DNA of 64,000 nt. Origin: Strongylocentrotus droebachiensis. Taxonomy: Eukaryota; Echinodermata; Echinoidea; Camarodonta; Strongylocentrotidae. Location: the NCBI GenBank assembly GCA_035222895.1, contig JAVYIG010002230.1, positions 62,001-126,000 of the forward strand. Direction: 5' to 3'. The position numbers and the translations under genes are program-made. Below the pieces are notes generated by a model. The model was not told the origin of the DNA and did no database searches. It saw nothing but the letters and a program-made list of their open reading frames with translations. Shown one piece after another: positions 10,789 to 21,981 of the stretch (positions are counted from its first letter, which is position 1; every line of letters starts with the position of its first letter).

Positions 10789-11055
10789 ATGTCGTGGTCG
10801 AGTGGATATGTCACCGCACTGTGGATCACAAGGTCTGCGGTTCAAGTCCCGCCACAGCACCAATGTCCTTTGGCAAGACATTAGTCTACCTTTGCCACAC
10901 TCGACCCAGGTGAGGTAAATGGGTACCTGTGCTGATAACGGCTGCCGGAGCTAAAGCTAGGGTAATCATTTCCAAAGCTCTTTGGGAGCGCATAGAGACG
11001 TTATATAATGTGATATGCGCCATACAAAAACCGAATGTCATTTTTATTATTATTA
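10789..11055 (+). mobile_element. tRNA-headed SINE, SURF1-like
   Basis: A box TGGTCGAGTGG (10795-10805) and B box GGTTCAAGTCC (10839-10849) are followed by a body with GTCCTTTGGCAAGACATT and AAATGGGTACC, and by a short ATT tail. The body recurs at 37822-38140. The family resembles the tRNA-derived SURF1 SINE of sea urchins; that assignment is from memory. It starts about 60 bp from a SINE of another type in head-to-head orientation. Confidence 0.75.
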
Positions 11056-11759
11056 CTGTATAGAGACGGATATAAGAGAAAATTCGTATAGAGAATGAAC
11101 ATGATAGAAACTCCCATTTAGAAAGGTGGATTTTATTTCCAATTTTAGCTTTACAGTTGGAGGAATGATGCGAAGAAGTGGAAGATAAAGAAAAGGAAAA
11201 GAAAAGAAAATGACCGTGAATAGATGGAGGAAATACAATAGACAAAGGTGACTGAATAATAGATGGAACTATAAATGTCAAATCGGTGACGTAAGGCCTC
11301 TTGGGATCATGAAAAATCACCTTACATTGAGAAGAAATCTTCTGCTAAATATAAATAGATTGTTTTGCACGTATTTGAAATGCCATTGAGATTCCCGATC
11401 TATATATAAAATTAACTGAACTAAAAAATATATTATTTTGTGACTCCCACCTCCTGGTACGTGTTATGTCATATCAATGTAATGTATTTCGTTAGGCCGC
11501 TCTACAAGAACTATCCGAGGTCACTGTATCCCCTACCATTTACATTTATTGACGCACCCCATAATTTTATACATATTCATTATATTCTTGTTTTGTTTTC
11601 TTATATTATTAATTCTTGACCAAATTGTTATTATTATCAAACAAAACAAAGCATCGTCAAAGCCTTGCAAACCAGAGAGTTTACCATACACCAATTATTT
11701 ACTTTATTGACACCTACACACATTCCCATTCTATTGCCGTTCGCCTCCACCCCTCCCCC
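11056..11759. other. AT-rich intergenic DNA
   Basis: No gene or element recognised; the minus-strand frames at 10886-11320 overlap the SINE and lack motifs. Confidence 0.5.
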
Positions 11760-11905
11760 TTTTTTTTTTATTTGTATTTATTTATTTCTGATATTTACAC
11801 AGGGTGGCACATATCACCAATTTGGTGGTCTTCCATGAGGCCCTGTTTGATAATAATAAAAACAAATAACAGCATAAAAAACAAAATAGATAAATACACA
11901 AGCAT
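11760..11905 (-). mobile_element. LINE 3'-end fragment (L2/CR1-like)
   Basis: On the minus strand it reads GGGCCTCATGGAAGACCACC, then CACCCTGT and a tail of AATAAATAAATA followed by As. This closely parallels the 3' end of the LINE at 13463-15114 (GGGCCCCATGGAAGACCACT, ACCCTGT, AAATAAATAAATA). Only the 3' UTR is evident. The 5' limit is uncertain because the next 60-100 bp are AT-rich. Confidence 0.65.
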
Positions 11906-12818
11906 ATAAACAGGTAAAATACAAATTAATTGGTATCCCCTTGAAATAACTGATCATTCAAGAATCATCCTTGATCATTTACAAGAAATAGGTGAATGGA
12001 ATTTTCAAATTAAATACAATTTTTAAAAACGTTCATTTAATAATCTGATATAGCTTAATGCACGGGATACCAAAATTGTTATATACATATTTACATTAAA
12101 TTGCTCTTTAACTAATACACCTCACCGTAGAGCATTACACTTGGCGCGGAATCATTAATGTGTTTATTTCGTCCGGAAATCCGTAACGAACACTACTTCA
12201 AAATTCTTCAAAACTCTCTAGTACCCCATCCCGTCACCACGTAAGTTTCAATACAATCAATTAACATTCCAGAGCGAAGGAACACCCCAATGAACACAAA
12301 AGAACCGCCTACCAGTGAACTTGACATCTTACTGTTATGTAATCAACATACTCATCATATGAATGATGTAGATTTCGCAAAGTAAATTCTCGGCAACAGG
12401 TGAATTGAATTCCATTGGTCAAGGCACAATGAATTGTATTTTTATAGTGAAAGTGTGTTTCTCTGTTTTATGTTCACGCACTGCGTCTGAAGATAAAAAG
12501 GTGTACCGACAATGGGCTATTTTCGTTATGTAACCAAATTTATGCATATGATCTTCATGAAGCGCCTTGATACGAATTATTCAGTCACCTGTTACGAATA
12601 AATGTATTTCAATAGTCAGAATGCGAACAAACATTATGGTTTGTCATACCTAACAACACATAGTATACCATTTTGCATTCTATTATTCATTACAGGTGAA
12701 TTAAATATTTATACTAAGGCACTTCACAAAGATGTATGCATTAAATTTGGTTACATTACGAAAATGGTTTGTTGTCCGACGACAATTATTTCATAAAGTT
12801 ATCGGTTAGGTTTAAGGT
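11906..12818. other. AT-rich intergenic DNA
   Basis: No gene or further element recognised; might include degraded LINE 3' UTR at its left end. Confidence 0.45.
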
Positions 12819-12829
12819 TAAGTTCTTAC
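12819..12829 (+). repeat. Target-site duplication, left copy
   Basis: TAAGTTCTTAC here is repeated exactly at 15774-15784 on the other side of the fold-back element. The true duplication is 10-11 bp, because the last C may belong to the inverted repeat. Confidence 0.8.
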
Positions 12830-12984
12830 GGAAGCGTTAAAGTGCCATTCTACTTGACGACATGACGAGATATTTCATCTTGTCAAGTCGACTTAATATC
12901 CATATCATGTCGACATGTAAAGATATTTAACCTACCATGTCGACTTATCAACTTTTATTAGTCGACATGGCGAAATAAATTATC

Positions 12985-13310
12985 TTGCCAAGTCGACTTC
13001 ACAAAAAGTTCATGTCGTCATGGCGACATAAGTTATCTTACCAAGTCGACTTCTAAAAAAATACATGTCGTCATGGCGACTTATATTATCTTACCAAGTC
13101 GACTTCCCAAAAAGTAATGTCGACATGGCGAAATAAATTATCTTGCCAAGTCGACTTCACAAAAAGTTCATGTCGTCATGGCGACATGTGTTATCTTGCC
13201 AAGTCGACTTCACAAAAAAAGTTCATCTCGTAATAGCGACATAAATTATCTCACCAAGTCGACTTCCAAAAAAGTATATGTCGCCATGGCGAGATATGTA
13301 GTGTGACAAC
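12985..13310 (+). repeat. 53-bp tandem repeat of the left arm, 6 units
   Basis: The palindrome AAGTCGACTT starts at 12990, 13043, 13096, 13148, 13201 and 13256, a period of 52-55 bp. Between these lies a second palindrome-like block of type TGTCGCCATGGCGACA. Unit variants occur in the same order in both arms, so the arms are copies of one array rather than independently amplified. Confidence 0.85.
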
Positions 13311-13462
13311 TATTTCATGCAGCGCGCGTATATGGCAAGCCCTTTGTGTAAAAACCAGATAAACTCTGTTTTTCTCAGATAAACTGAGTTTATCAATAGA
13401 TAAACACAGTTTATCAGTTGGTAAACTCAATTTATCTAGAAAAACTCAGTTTATCAACTGAT

Positions 13463-14847
13463 ACAGGAGTTGTTCCACGTGAATGGAAAAAGGCTCAGGT
13501 AGTACTAATATTCAAATCTGGAGATATTTCTTCTTTGAATAATTACCGCCCCATTTCAATATTACCTATCGTGAGTAAAATTATAGAAAGGGCCGTCCAC
13601 CAACAACTCAGTGAATTCTTGGACGTAAATCAATTATTACACCCTAATCAGTCTGGTTTTAGACCTAAACATTCGGCAGCTACTGCCCTTGCAAAACTTG
13701 TAAATCAGTGGTCGTTGAATATTGATAACAAAGAAATTTCTGGAGTTGCCTTCATAGATCTTCGTAAGGCTTTTGATACTGTTGACCATGAGCTACTTCT
13801 ACATAAACTAGCTTGTATAGGTTGTAGTAATAGGACTATTTATTGGTTCAAATCATATTTAGGGGATCGACAACAAGTGACCCAATTCAAAGGAGCCAAG
13901 TCGCATCAATCAACCATCAAATTAGGTGTGCCACAAGGTTCAATTCTTGGTCCCCTTTTATTTTCAATATAAGTTAATAGTCTACCTGAATGTACTACTG
14001 AAGGTATCATAGATATGTATGCTGACGATACGACACTTACCGTCATTGTAAATGATGCAACTGTTGTGGTATACAAATTAACTGTTGCGTTAATCAGAGT
14101 CATAGCATGGATTAAGGGAAATCGTCTTGTTCTTAACACTGAAAAAAATTGTGTCATGTTAATAGGCTCTCCTGCTAATCTCAAGAAAATTGAATCTTTC
14201 ACCATTTCATTAAACGGCAATTTGATCAAAAGAGTTAAATTCACCAAGTGCTTAGGACTTTTGATAGATGAAGAATTAAAATGGTCTAAACAAATCGAAA
14301 ACGTAAGTAAACTTACCAAGAAAAACATTAGCATGATAAAGAGAGCAAAGAGTTTTTTGCCTCAAAAATCCTTAAAGTTACTTTATAACAGTCTAGTCTT
14401 GCCACGATTAGATTACTGCTCTGTTGTATGGTCGAACCGATTTCATTCTCATACAACTAAGCTGCAAAAAATTCAAAAGAGGGCCGCAAGAATAATATTG
14501 AACAAGACATATGACACACCCCGGCTGACTTGTTCACAAGTCTTAAATGGATGACACTAGACAAGCGGTTTGAGTTAAGTCGCGTTGTGATGATATATAA
14601 ATGCGTTCATAACTTAGCACCTTCTTACCTTCAGGTAGGCTTAATCAATCCTAATGATGTACATGAGCATCATACAAGGCAAATAGACAGTGGATGTTTA
14701 CGTGTACCTAGATTTCACACTGATTGTTATAAGTGTATCCCAGTTCTTTCTTCCATATTTGAATGGAATAAGCTAGATAATTCGTTGAGAACGGCTTCCT
14801 TTATCAATTCATTTAAAAGATTATTTAAACAAAGTTGTAATTTGTGA
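13463..14847 (+). pseudogene. LINE reverse transcriptase, truncated and broken
   Basis: Reverse-transcriptase blocks in order: VPREWKKAQV, NYRPISILP, SGFRPKHSA, FIDLRKAFDTVDH (first catalytic Asp, 13751 on), GVPQGSILGPLLF (13925 on) and YADD (14018-14029, catalytic Asp pair). The C-terminal thumb and tail follow, with RLDYCSVVW and FEWNKLDNSLR. The copy has one in-frame stop at 13970-13972, where related proteins have Tyr in the LxxIYxND block, and one single-base frameshift near 14519-14523 in a C run. The N-terminal endonuclease and the first part of the ORF are missing. It cannot make an active enzyme. Confidence 0.85.
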
Positions 14848-15114
14848 ATGGCTCAGCCGTACATACACTACGTACATGTTCTGTAATATTTACATGACTT
14901 ATTCACATAATTGCGACTTAATTAATATTTTCCTATTGACATTACTGTTTTATACTAGGTTAATGATTATGTTTATTTTGCAAACGAGTATTATTTTTGT
15001 AACTGTTCTGTATAAATGTTATAATCGATGCAAATGTGTTCATTAAGGGCCCCATGGAAGACCACTACTTGTTGGTGAATGGGCTACCCTGTCAAAAGAT
15101 TAGAAATAAATAAA
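13463..15114 (+). mobile_element. 5'-truncated LINE, L2/CR1-like (Jockey superfamily)
   Basis: A non-LTR retrotransposon fragment of about 1.65 kb. It starts inside the reverse-transcriptase region, ends with a 3' UTR (14848-15100) and an AATAAATAAATAAA tail, and lacks ORF1 and the endonuclease. It sits in the loop of the fold-back element; the left junction is blurred because the AT-rich arm reads on in the same frame. 5' truncation is the usual fate of LINE copies. Clade assignment rests on the reverse-transcriptase blocks and the short A-rich repeat tail. Confidence 0.85.
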
Positions 15115-15773
15115 TAAACTGGGTTTTTCTGATAAACTCTGTTTATCTGATAAACTCTGTGTATCTGTTGATAATCTGAGTTTATCATTGATAAACACAG
15201 TTTTTCTGATAAACTGAGTTTATCTGAGAAAAACAGAGTTTATCTGGTTTTTACACAAAGGGCTTGCCATATACGCGCGCTGCATGAAATAGTCGTCACA
15301 CTACCTATCTCGCCATGACGACATATACTTTTTTGGAAGTCGACTTGGTGAGATAATTTATGTCGCTATTACGAGATGAACTTTTTTTGTGAAGTCGACT
15401 TGGCAAGATAATACATGTCGCCATGACGACATGAACTTTTTGTGAAGTCGACTTGGCAAGATAATTTATTTCGCCATGTCGACATTACTTTTTGGGAAGT
15501 CGACTTGGTAAGATAATATAAGTCGCCATGACGACATGTATTTTTTAAGAAGTCGACTTGGTAAGATAACTTATGTCGCCATGACGACATGAACTTTTTG
15601 TGAAGTCGACTTGGCAAGATAATTTATTTCGCCATGTTGACTAATAACAGTTGATAAGTCGACATGGTAGGTTAAATATCTTTACATGTCGACATGATAT
15701 GGATATTAAGTCGACTTGACAAGATGAAATATCTCGTCATGTCGTAAAGTAGAATGGCACTTTAACGCTTCCG

Positions 15774-15784
15774 TAAGTTCTTAC
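15774..15784 (+). repeat. Target-site duplication, right copy
   Basis: TAAGTTCTTAC, identical to 12819-12829. Confidence 0.8.
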
Positions 15785-17152
15785 AGAATTATTCTTCCAA
15801 ATATTTATCGTGATCCGTTATATTTTCCGTCGACAAGTTCTCGGGTTTTATTTCGTGATGGTTTGGCCTTTGGGATTTGGGTTCGGTTGGGTATCATGTC
15901 GGGTCCACGTTTAAAGTTTTTGTGCTTCTTTTAATGAAATAGTCATACCTTAAGGGATATGCACTAGCATTGGGGGGCATACTGAGTGAAATGCAAATAG
16001 CAAAGTCAATGATTTGGAGTTATTTGAGGTTTCGTTCCTTCTTTCCCTTTTTTAAATTGTATTTTTTTCTTTTCTCATTTATTTTCAAAAACCCATTTAT
16101 TTCCATATTAGTTTCGCCAATGTAACGAATCAAACTTAGCTATAGCCTCGGGTATCCCCCTTGAAAATGTTGCAGTATCTTTGAAGAAAAATCAATCAAC
16201 GCCTTTACATGAGACTAGAAGAATGGCGAAAAATTTATTCCGCCCGGCTGCTGAAATTGACACAGATCTTAAAATCGCTCGTGTCGTCTGCTAGCACTGA
16301 CCTGCTAGCCGTAACTAACGTCGCAATCTACACATAAGTGAAATAAGTCCGCCACGCATTTTTACATGGTGTAATTCTTGCGAACAAGCTGGAGTGAAGC
16401 TCGTTTAAAGTGCAGGACTTCTCGCCATCATTTTCGGCCGGGCACTCAAGCGTTTTCCGCGATCGAGCTCTCGCACTATTGCGCAATTCTTCGAATGTTT
16501 CTAGATGATCACACGTATTTTTCATATATATATATATATATATATGTATATTTCGTTTTCTGATTTTCTGACAACTTTTTGATCAATCGAATGAAACATC
16601 ATGATATACTTTAGATACAGATCTTCATACAGTATTCTATTAACATAAAAAAGCAGAACGTCCACGATTGCTAATTGGTTTTTATTGTTGTTAGTTTTCG
16701 CCCAGGTTGATTTTCTTGAAGTGAATTCATGAGTTTTTAGTGATTAATGTCTCTCTTTTATTTTTGCGTCACACGTAATAAAAATCCAAAGGCAAAACTA
16801 GTATAGAACCTCAAATTCGACTATACATCTCATATACATATATTTATGAGTGTAATGATGACAATGACCAATGATCAAAATAAGAATAACATCCATTTTC
16901 AGCTCATGTCATATATTTTTAATCGTAAAGATTATAGCTCCAATACTAAATAGTTTGAAATCTGGCGACAATACAAAGGGGACGGAAAACGTTGGAAGAC
17001 GTACACGAGACATTACCACTTATCCCTCGGATCAACTGACGGGAGAGGGCGTTCAAATTGTTTCTTTGTCTAACGCAAAGAAATATTATCATGTGCATCA
17101 GAAATGTTAATAAAGACAACAATCAACTACCTTATTTGGTGGACAAGAGTGG
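15785..17152. other. Intergenic DNA with a GC-richer patch
   Basis: No gene. 16230-16510 is CpG-containing and non-repetitive in AT-rich surroundings and could be regulatory. An (AT)n run lies at 16525-16547. The remainder is AT-rich and featureless. Confidence 0.45.
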
Positions 17153-17352
17153 ACGACGATGATGATGATGGTATGGTGGTGGTGGTGGTAATGGTTGTGG
17201 TGGTGGTGGTGGTGGTGGTGGTGGTGGTGGTGGTGGTGGTGGTGGTGATAATGATGATAAAGATGATGATGATGAGGAAGATGTTGATGATGATGCTTAT
17301 GATTACAATGATGATGATGGTGGTCGTGGTATGGTGATGCTGATGATGATGG
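17153..17352 (+). repeat. GAT/GTG microsatellite
   Basis: A (GTG)n core at about 17193-17247, flanked by GAT triplets; the poly-Val and poly-Met frames are artefacts. Confidence 0.9.
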
Positions 17353-17401
17353 TGGTTATAATACTAATGTAAGGTTTTAATTTTACTGATCCAAGTGGTC
17401 C

Positions 17402-17409
17402 TTACACTT

Positions 17410-17444
<35 letters not shown>

Positions 17445-17506
17445 TCTACTACTAATTATAATAATAATAATATTAATAATAATAATAATAATAATAATAG
17501 TACAAT
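17402..17506 (+). repeat. (ACT)n then (AAT)n microsatellite
   Basis: About 50 bp of ACT triplets followed by AAT triplets. Confidence 0.9.
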
Positions 17507-17759
17507 TAGGACTACTAATTAGACCATAACCTCCATTACTACTACTTCTGCTACTAACTTTGTGGATAATGGCAATGATTTTAAATGGAATGATGACGAC
17601 GATGATCATACGAGAACACTTCTCTCTAATGACATGACACACTAATGATGATGAGGATTAGGATAATGATTACGGAAGGAACATCGATGGTGATGATGGA
17701 TGGCGAAGAGGAGATTGATGAAGGTAATGATGACGGGCAGATGTATTAGCTTTTGACCG

Positions 17760-18120
17760 TCCATGGCTCACGTTACTCCAGCCCTCGCACCAACTAAATT
17801 ACAATTAATGACACCGCTTATAAACCCAGTTATTAATACCAACCCCCAATCAAACTAACGTCAATTTCCTGCCGAGAGCGAAACGAGCACGGCTCCTGAA
17901 AATGGAGGAAATTATTCTTGATGCCTGTCCCTCGTCAAAAAGGGGGGAAAGCAATGTTTCTGCAATTCCACCCCGGCCAACATCCATTCTGTATCATTCT
18001 CATAATTGGGAGATCACCTCGGCAAACAGTCCATTATGGGTGTTTCATCATCACTATCAATCAAAGTCACGTGACATGATCGGGTTCTTATTATTGCTGT
18101 GTAAGGCAAATCTTGGTTTT
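17760..18120. promoter_or_regulatory. Candidate cis-regulatory module
   Basis: Non-repetitive, balanced composition. It is dense in homeodomain-type ATTA/TAAT sites (17798-17840), with a PBX/MEIS-like ATCAATCA and TCF/LEF site ATCAAAG (18060-18066) abutting a palindromic GTCACGTGAC E-box (18066-18075). An enhancer of SoxB1 is an inference from the absence of other genes nearby. Confidence 0.35.
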
Positions 18121-20379
18121 CCTCATTTGTTTTTATAAATTCATTTATTAAGTCCATCCTATTTTATCCACACGTTACCGATCACATCCAGAGTTTATGT
18201 ACAAGAGGGAAATTTGAGGGTAAAGAAAGACATCTTGAATTTCTGCTTCGTTAAATCAGAGATTTGCACATATTTCTTTGACCTTTCACATGCTGAATTT
18301 TATTATCTGTTCTTTTACTTCCCTCACTTTCAATGATTTGCCTAAAGAAAAGAAAATTAACTTCATTCCAAACCGAACCAACTTGTTAAGGAGGTAAACA
18401 ATCTTTCTAAAGAGAGAGCAACAACCTTTCGCAGTCACGTAAGTCAAAGGTTTGGTGAACCCTTACACGAACTACAAGAGGGAACCTAGACCGAGTAGAT
18501 AACAAATTTGATGATTAATAATTGACGTTTGATGTTACCTGGTACGAATTCTTATTTTATACGGTTGTGAAAGTATATGAATTATTCAATGAAAGTCGGT
18601 CTTTGGAAAAGCACGATTCCGGTGGAGAAATAATCATGTTGAATATTACTGGCTTACTAGACTGGAATCTGAGAATGGAAATCTTGTAGATGAAACACAT
18701 TATAATTAATAAATCAAATGAGGGAATGACGTATTATGTATCCGTTATCCCTCCCTCCCTCGCTCTCTGTCTCTCTCTCGATCCAATGTAATCGAACTGC
18801 GACGCATCGCGCAAGGAAACTCCATACAGAAGAAATACGCCAATGTTTCCAATTGTTTTACCGATTAATTACTGCAAACATTACCATGATTACTGGTAAT
18901 TGTGTTAATGACCAAATTGTCGAATAGTCTGATTGTAAAAGGTACAAACACATTAAGAAAAATGGGTTCATAGAAATAATCAGTTCACATTTTCGTTTGT
19001 CTTATGAGCCGACAATCATGAAATTGCAATCAAAATAATAATCATCCATTACGGTGACACTAGACATAGGCTAATTACAACACAAACAGAGACTAATTTG
19101 AAAATTTCGATTACATTTGATGCGAAGTCAGCAAAATATTGTTTGATTTATATGGTTAACAGTAGAAAATCGGTTAATTTTCCCAGTCATTGACATATGC
19201 AATCGGCTACCCCCCCCCCCCTCCCCCCTCCCCGCCTGAAAATTAAAAAAATACCAATTCGAGCAACACGATCTCATATTTCGAGCCGTTAGGTCGTCTA
19301 TTCGTAAGGTCTTATCCTTTTGTCAGGAATATTTCGATGACAAAATTATAATTCACAATGATAATGTGTCAAACTATTTGCTCGCTAGTTTCCCTCGCTC
19401 GCAATTTTTCGGAACGGGAGGGGTGATATTTGGGCAAGAGATTCGAACCCCCTCCCCGGTAACCTGGGTAACATCCTCCTAGGACAGTTAACACCGGAGA
19501 ACTACCCTTGACTCCCCTAGGACAACTCCAGCCGGATGTATTCAATACCCCTCAGATACCCTATTCCAAAGCGAACCACCCCCTTTTAATACTTTCTGAT
19601 CTTAGTCCGGGATAATCAATGTCCTAGGGAAAGGCGGTTGTCCGCTTGTTCCAAGGTGGTAGTCTGAGGAGTAGTTGTCGCGGAATCTTGCTTTAAAAAT
19701 ACCTTCTTCTTTCACGATCCAACAACAACAACAACAAAAACTCACATAGGCGGGTCGAATATCATCCTACACAATAATAAAGCATAAAATGAAAAAGATT
19801 AATTCTCATTTGAAAAAAGTAATGTTGATGTCATTGGTGATTAAGAATCTTCAAAATCGATTAATAACTAAATCTGTATTCTCTAACTTTTGATCAGGTC
19901 TAGGACTTATCTATCGAAAACGAAATCAGAATAGAATGATTGCTGTAAAAGAACCTTGCCCACATCTCATAAACAATGCTTTTCTCTTCGTACTTAAATC
20001 CGTGACTTTTTTCTACTCGTGTTTCAAGGTTGAAGTTACCCATTTCCTCGTCATAATGTTCTAATCCTTGATTATCATTGTATTTAAATCAAAAAAAATT
20101 CCTGGTTAATAGATTCTAAATCGAATGCTTACGACAAACGAATAAGCTATTTCTCCTGTAAAGACACAATTAATTGTGCATGATTTCATTTTTATGGTTG
20201 ATATTGAACTGTTGATTTTGTTACTTGATTGGGGTATTAGAATGTCATTATAACAATATTCCGTTACGTAATCTGCATTAATCATGATGGCCTACTTGCA
20301 GGTCATCATCGCTTTTAATTAATACCTACTTTCGTCCACCAGTCTGTGTGCAAGGTCATGTTTAGCGTGAATGCCCTCC
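18121..20379. other. AT-rich intergenic DNA with one GC-rich patch
   Basis: No gene. 19380-19680 is GC-richer and contains the sequence CCTAGGAC twice and its complement once, plus diverged inverted segments. It might be an old hairpin element, but I could not define ends. A poly-C run lies at 19210-19240. Confidence 0.4.
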
Positions 20380-20385
20380 CCCCCC

Positions 20386-20417
<32 letters not shown>

Positions 20418-20418
20418 G
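20380..20418 (+). repeat. Poly-C plus (CT)n tract
   Basis: A run of C followed by CT dinucleotides. Confidence 0.85.
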
Positions 20419-21151
20419 GTTCCAGAGTCCCAAACTTTGATCCTCGTTCATCGTTGTATTATTCTCTCCAGATCCTTTCGAAAGTGGCGTATCTCGGAGG
20501 GGGCGAGGGCGGGATGGGGGCATGAGGCTACATGAACTAGTTGGCACTCAAAGGGGAACACACACAAAAAGAAATAGAAAGAAACAAGTTTATTAATTTT
20601 TCAAATGCAATCCGAGTGAAAGTAGACCCCTGAGGAAATCAGCTGTAGATGTAAGGTTGTATAACCTCATGAGAGGACAAATAAATGAAAAAAATATAAA
20701 TTTAGATGGATAAAGTTCACATTTTATTCGTCTTTTTCCACATTCCCCCACCTGTCTTGCATTTATACAGGTTCTAGAGAGAGCTACAGGGACTCGACCA
20801 CCCCCCCCCCAACAAAAAAAATAAAAATAAAATAGTCTCCAAGGCCCCCCAATTTTTTAAAATTATAAATGTGTATAAGCAATGTGTATGCAATGAATTC
20901 AAAAGCCCCTGAGCGCCCCCAAGCCTACCACCCCAGCCTACCGTAGCCCTCCCCCTCTCATGATTCTTTAGAACCGCCCCTTTATTTAAGGGTTTTACCA
21001 TGGCTCCACTTTCTCTTCGATCATTCCCCGTCGTCCGTTCGGAAAACCGAAGGTGGTGAAGTGGAAACGATATATCACCTTATCACTCGTTCATCTGCCT
21101 CACTCCAAATTACGTTAACAGGAGGATGATGGGACTCGTTAACGCCTGATT
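20419..21151. other. Degraded repetitive-looking intergenic DNA
   Basis: Contains G-rich and C-rich runs and A-rich stretches (20480-20520, 20800-20980) typical of old mobile-element remains. No family, inverted repeat or gene could be assigned. Confidence 0.35.
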
Positions 21152-21445
21152 GTTTTCACGTACCGAGAGAGCTAACAACCGTAAATGATTTGTCATTTAG
21201 ATGTGTTGACCGTTTATATGCTCCGGTCACACCGCCAAACCTTCTTCAAACCTAACATTTTGACGTGTTTTCATTATCGAGAGGGCTAACAACCAAAAAG
21301 ATGTGTTGACCGTTTAAATACCCGAGTCACACAGCCAAACGCTCTTCAAACCTAATATTTTGACGTGTTTTCATTATCGAGAGGGCTAACAATCCCAAAA
21401 TGATTTGTCATTTAGATGTGTTGACCGTTTACAAACCTTCTACAA
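21152..21445 (+). repeat. Tandem repeat, ~100-115 bp unit, ~2.6 copies
   Basis: Units start at 21152, 21267 and 21367 and share TCGAGAGGGCTAACAA, AGATGTGTTGACCGTTT and CTTCAAACCTAA. They differ by indels: the middle unit lacks an ATGATTTGTCATTT segment that the first and third have. Confidence 0.85.
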
Positions 21446-21577
21446 ACTAAAGTGATATCTAACAGAATCTTGGTCATTTGGTCTATTACAAATCGGTGTT
21501 CGGTATATTAGTGGTCGGGTGTTGAATTTGTCGGTGTGGCTGGAGCTTTAAGGTACGGGGAGAAAAGCAAATATATA

Positions 21578-21785
21578 GAAGTGTCGTGAACAAGTGGTTT
21601 AAACACTCTTGACTGGCGAAGTGATGGTTGTGGGTTCGATCCTCAGCAACTACCCACGTCCTTAAACTAGGCACTTTATCAACGTTGCCTCTTTTCATCC
21701 AGGTTTTGAACGTCATTGTGGTTTTGTGAGCATTTAATGGATCTGTAAAAATGTTGCCTGGCTGGGAATGGTCGCTAGGAGGATA
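21578..21785 (+). mobile_element. tRNA-headed SINE
   Basis: A-box-like TGAACAAGTGG (from 21587) and a perfect B box GGTTCGATCC (21633-21642) are followed by a body of about 140 bp. The head fits a Leu/Ser-type tRNA with a long variable arm but has no acceptor pairing. The 3' end runs directly into the (AGT)n microsatellite. Confidence 0.65.
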
Positions 21786-21834
21786 ACAAGTAGTAGTGAT
21801 TGAAGTAGTAGTAGTAGTAGCAGTAGTAGTACTA

Positions 21835-21868
<34 letters not shown>

Positions 21869-21880
21869 CAGTAGTAATAC

Positions 21881-21930
<50 letters not shown>

Positions 21931-21931
21931 A

Positions 21932-21981
<50 letters not shown>

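Larger units (their letters stand above)
12830..15773. mobile_element. Fold-back (TU-like) transposon with LINE in its loop
   Basis: The ends are perfect inverted repeats (GGAAGCGTTAAAGTGCC at the left and its complement at the right). The outer arms of about 550 bp (12830-13378 and 15222-15773) differ by roughly ten changes, so they are about 98% identical. Each arm contains six tandem units of about 53 bp. Inside them are AT-rich arms of palindromic GATAAACTGAGTTTATC-type units, and in the centre a LINE fragment. An 11-bp duplication flanks the whole. Long arms made of short tandem repeats are the hallmark of sea-urchin TU fold-back elements; the 10-11 bp duplication is closer to Mutator-type transposons than to the 8 bp I recall for TU. 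No transposase is encoded, so it is non-autonomous. The near-identical arms and intact duplication suggest a fairly recent insertion or arm conversion. Confidence 0.85.

Noticed and set aside
12985-13310. CRISPR-like array of regularly spaced repeats
   Set aside because: Spacers are themselves repeated, units are palindromic, and the array is part of a transposon arm in a eukaryotic genome.
13418-13460. LINE reading frame extending into the fold-back arm
   Set aside because: The codons before about 13463 come from the inner arm palindromes; the apparent continuation is probably chance, although the exact junction is uncertain.
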